Shown here in pieces: positions 4,980-7,196 of a stretch of 7,196 nt of DNA. The DNA comes from an uncultured Acidobacteriota bacterium. GTDB lineage: Bacteria > Acidobacteriota > Vicinamibacteria > Vicinamibacterales > UBA8438. Within the stretch, counting starts at the first letter, position 1. Every line of letters starts with the position of its first letter. A program made the position numbers and the translations under genes. Below the pieces are notes generated by a model. The model worked only from the letters and a program-made list of their open reading frames with translations, had not been told where the DNA came from and did not search any database. The stretch covers positions 1 through 7,196 of the forward strand of contig CALBET010000999.1 in NCBI GenBank assembly GCA_937888665.1. Direction: 5' to 3'.

Positions 4980-7126
4980 AGTTGTGTAGCGTCCGCGGGC
5001 CCCGCTGATAGCCATCCGTCGATCCGCAGCAGGACGATGGTCATGTCGTCGTGCTGGTCCGCGTCACCCACGAACGCTTCGACGTCGCCGAGAATCCGTG
5101 CCTGCAGTTCCTCGAACGGCAGCGCCCCATGTTCCTCGAGAAGCCGGCTGAACCGCTCTTCGCCGAACAGGTCGAACTCCTCGTTCATGGCTTCGGTGAT
5201 GCCGTCGGTGAACAAGACAAACAGGTCACCCGGCGCGATGGGCAGCGTGCGTTCCTCAAGGAGTTCCGCGAACCGATCCTCGATGCCCTCAAGCTGCCAT
5301 CCCACCACGAGCCCGTCTGGAGTCAAGATCTGCGCCCGCAGAGGCTGCCCGTTCCCGGGGAGGTAGATCAGCGGTGTGTGCCCGGCCCGCACGTATGTCA
5401 TCGTGCGCGCATCGAGATCGACCACGGCGTAGATCATCGTAATGAAGGTACGACTGTCCAAACTCGTGGCGAGAATCCGGTTGACCTCCATCAGCAGTCG
5501 TTTGGGACTCTGATAGATCTGACTGAGCGCGAGAATCAACCCCTTGAGCTCGGCCATATAGAACGCGGCCGAGGTGCCCTTGCCAGACACGTCTGCGACG
5601 AGGACGCCCAGCCGTCGGTCGCCAAGGCGGACGAAGTCGTAGTAGTCGCCGCCCACCTCGCGGGCCGGCCGACACATCGCGCTGACCTCCAAACCGGCCA
5701 TCACCGCAGGACCATCCGGCAATAGCGACATCTGGATGTCGCGCGCGATCCGCAGTTCCTCCTCTAACCGGCGCTTCTCCTCCGCCTGCTGGAGCAGCCC
5801 CCCGATGCTCCCGGTCATCGCGTTGAACGACACCGCCAGCTCACCGAGCTGGTCCTGCGTGTCGACCTGGATCCGATGGGAGAGATCGCCTCGTTGCACC
5901 CGCTCCGTGCCAGTGAACAGCTCGTGCACGGCGCCGGTAATCGACTTCGCCAGCGCGAACCCCATGACCAGCGCGACGGCTTCAATCGTCAGAAACATCA
6001 CGCTGATCAAGACCAGGGTCACGACCAGCACGCCCGCCAGATTGAACTCGCCACCCCGCACCAGCAACCCGTAGAGCACCGACGGTCGAACCTGGAACGA
6101 GAGCGCGCCACGTCGGTGCTCACCGGTCGACCAGTCGAGCAAGTCGAGAAACGACACCCACGGCAATCCTCCAGCGGTCTCCATGGGGCCTGCCCGTGGA
6201 CTCAGCTGGACGCTCGCCTCGGCCGCGGCCTGGGCGCGTCCCGGCGCCGCCTCACCGACCCCGCTCGACGCGCCGATATCGATCAGGACGGTGCCGCTGC
6301 CGGCCTGTATACGCGCCACGACGTCCTGAGACAACGGCAGATCCACCACCACGGCGTAGACGCGCTCGTGCATCTGCACACGTTGCGCCCCTCGCGCGAC
6401 GATACTCCGCCGGCCCGCGACCTCGGTCATCAGCATCCCGCCGCCGCTCTGTGCCAACCAGGCGGGCAACTGGGGCGGACCCGCTGCGTGACCCCACACG
6501 CCGGCTGTCGCCTCAGCCGACTCCCCGGCTCCGTCGGCGGCGCGCCCCACCACAGCGATCGACGCGCCCGGGTAGCGCCCTTCCGTCACCTGGAGGCGTC
6601 GCGCGAGCACGGCCGGCACGTCGCCCGGCTCGGTCGGGATTCCAAGATCCACGGCGGTCATCGCGGCGAGTGTGATGGCGTCGTCGACGACCTCGTCCAG
6701 ACCTCGCTGGACCAGCGATGAGCTGACAGTCAGGAGCAGCAACGTGCCGGCCAGCAAGAAAAACGATCCGAGCAGCAGGATCGGCACGAACCCGATCAAC
6801 AGATAGGACAAGACCAACTTGCGCCGTACCCGCCACAGCACACGACGCTGGAGTGACGCCAGGAGGCGGAACAGGAGGTAGCCAAGGCCGATGGCGATAA
6901 CGATGGTGCCGACGGAATCGACCACCCGAATCCATCCCCACGCGGCGGGACCAAGCGCTGCCACGATGAGCTTCAACCCGGTCGTCCCGAGCAGGACGCG
7001 ACCGACCCTCGACGCCGCGGCGGCGCGCAGGCGGTTCAGGCGATCGGGCGGTCCGACACTGGCGCCGGGGCGCGCCGGCCCGTCGGGCGCACCTGCCGGC
7101 GACGTCGCGGCATGGGACGCCGTCAT
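4976..7126 (-). CDS. Membrane HAMP-SpoIIE (PP2C-type) serine phosphatase
   Basis: A 716-residue sensor phosphatase of the RsbU/SpoIIE type; such enzymes dephosphorylate anti-sigma-factor antagonists or other phosphoproteins at the inner membrane. In order: an Ala/Pro/Gly-rich cytoplasmic tail (1-40); hydrophobic segments at ~43-62 (weak), 69-91 and 104-134; an extracytoplasmic region of about 230 residues (~135-361) with no motif I recognise; a last membrane segment (~363-393); HAMP (~388-440, R-G-D-L-S-H-R at 412-418); a charged coiled coil (E-E-K-R-R-L-E-E-E-L-R-I-A-R-D-I-Q); and the phosphatase. The latter keeps GGDYYD (492-497), DVSGKG (512-517), FTDG with Asp641, and DDMT with Asp693-Asp694, so metal binding should be intact. 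It is not RsbU itself by architecture, and no RsbV/RsbW-like partner is visible. The stop overlaps the rnc start as ATGA. The frame stays open to the window edge, so an upstream start is possible, but ATG 7126 is the only usual start seen. Confidence 0.92.
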   Translation of the reverse strand: MTASHAATSPAGAPDGPARPGASVGPPDRLNRLRAAAASRVGRVLLGTTGLKLIVAALGPAAWGWIRVVDSVGTIVIAIGLGYLLFRLLASLQRRVLWRVRRKLVLSYLLIGFVPILLLGSFFLLAGTLLLLTVSSSLVQRGLDEVVDDAITLAAMTAVDLGIPTEPGDVPAVLARRLQVTEGRYPGASIAVVGRAADGAGESAEATAGVWGHAAGPPQLPAWLAQSGGGMLMTEVAGRRSIVARGAQRVQMHERVYAVVVDLPLSQDVVARIQAGSGTVLIDIGASSGVGEAAPGRAQAAAEASVQLSPRAGPMETAGGLPWVSFLDLLDWSTGEHRRGALSFQVRPSVLYGLLVRGGEFNLAGVLVVTLVLISVMFLTIEAVALVMGFALAKSITGAVHELFTGTERVQRGDLSHRIQVDTQDQLGELAVSFNAMTGSIGGLLQQAEEKRRLEEELRIARDIQMSLLPDGPAVMAGLEVSAMCRPAREVGGDYYDFVRLGDRRLGVLVADVSGKGTSAAFYMAELKGLILALSQIYQSPKRLLMEVNRILATSLDSRTFITMIYAVVDLDARTMTYVRAGHTPLIYLPGNGQPLRAQILTPDGLVVGWQLEGIEDRFAELLEERTLPIAPGDLFVLFTDGITEAMNEEFDLFGEERFSRLLEEHGALPFEELQARILGDVEAFVGDADQHDDMTIVLLRIDGWLSAGPADATQL

Positions 7127-7196
7127 GCGCTCGCCTGCCCTCGATACCGCACGCGGCTCACCTTCGCGAGGGTCCCGCGGGAGACGCGTGCTCGGT
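7123..7196 (-). CDS. Possible C-terminal end of an upstream gene
   Basis: One minus-strand frame is open from the window edge and ends at a TGA (7123-7125) that overlaps the phosphatase ATG as ATGA, the same arrangement as at the phosphatase/rnc junction. The 23 residues end R-V-R-Y-R-G-Q-A-S-A and are not recognisable. Another minus-strand frame stops at 7158-7160, and the phosphatase frame is itself open here. The evidence is therefore mainly the junction geometry, and this could simply be leader sequence. Confidence 0.25.
   Translation of the reverse strand, partial: RARVSRGTLAKVSRVRYRGQASA

Noticed and set aside
5876..6721. 281-codon plus-strand open frame
   Set aside because: It is antisense to the HAMP and sensor parts of the phosphatase, and its translation is low-complexity Arg/His/Gln-rich without motifs.

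Overview
This is a 7.2 kb stretch of uniformly GC-rich bacterial chromosome, probably a whole short contig: one end carries a perfect terminal palindrome and genes run off both ends. It is most likely from an uncultured, high-GC, ACE-peptidase-carrying bacterium. Acidobacteriota (Vicinamibacteria-like) is my best guess from the gene mix, but it is only an inference. I see no RNA genes, insertion sequences, CRISPR arrays or phage genes.

Layout. On the minus strand, a truncated M2-family (angiotensin-converting-enzyme-like) exported peptidase (1-1190) lies 47 bp downstream of purA, adenylosuccinate synthetase (1238-2563). A divergent intergenic region (2564-2840) holds a perfect 8-bp dyad, a likely purA promoter and a good sigma70-like promoter for the plus-strand gene. 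That gene (2841-3992) encodes a P-loop ATPase with a C-terminal winged helix. It converges, 33 bp apart, with a minus-strand operon. The operon reads (7126 to 4026) from a 716-residue membrane protein with HAMP and SpoIIE/PP2C phosphatase domains into rnc (RNase III); their stop and start codons overlap as ATGA. A third, unseen gene may precede them with a second ATGA overlap at 7123-7126.

Working together. PurA commits IMP to adenylate synthesis. The ACE-like enzyme would trim peptides outside the cytoplasm, and its link to purA is positional only. The phosphatase and RNase III are probably translated from one message, so an envelope-sensing phosphatase is physically coupled to a dsRNA-processing enzyme.

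The most unusual protein is the RNase III, which carries an N-terminal DUF2007-like (ACT-like 'putative signal transducing') domain fused in frame to a complete RNase III plus dsRBD. Other points for a second look are the peptidase's zinc motif, which breaks down at the edge of the terminal palindrome (probably an assembly artefact), an Arg-for-Lys Walker A in the ATPase, and its start codon, which the promoter position helps to correct. No clear new defence or mobile system is visible.
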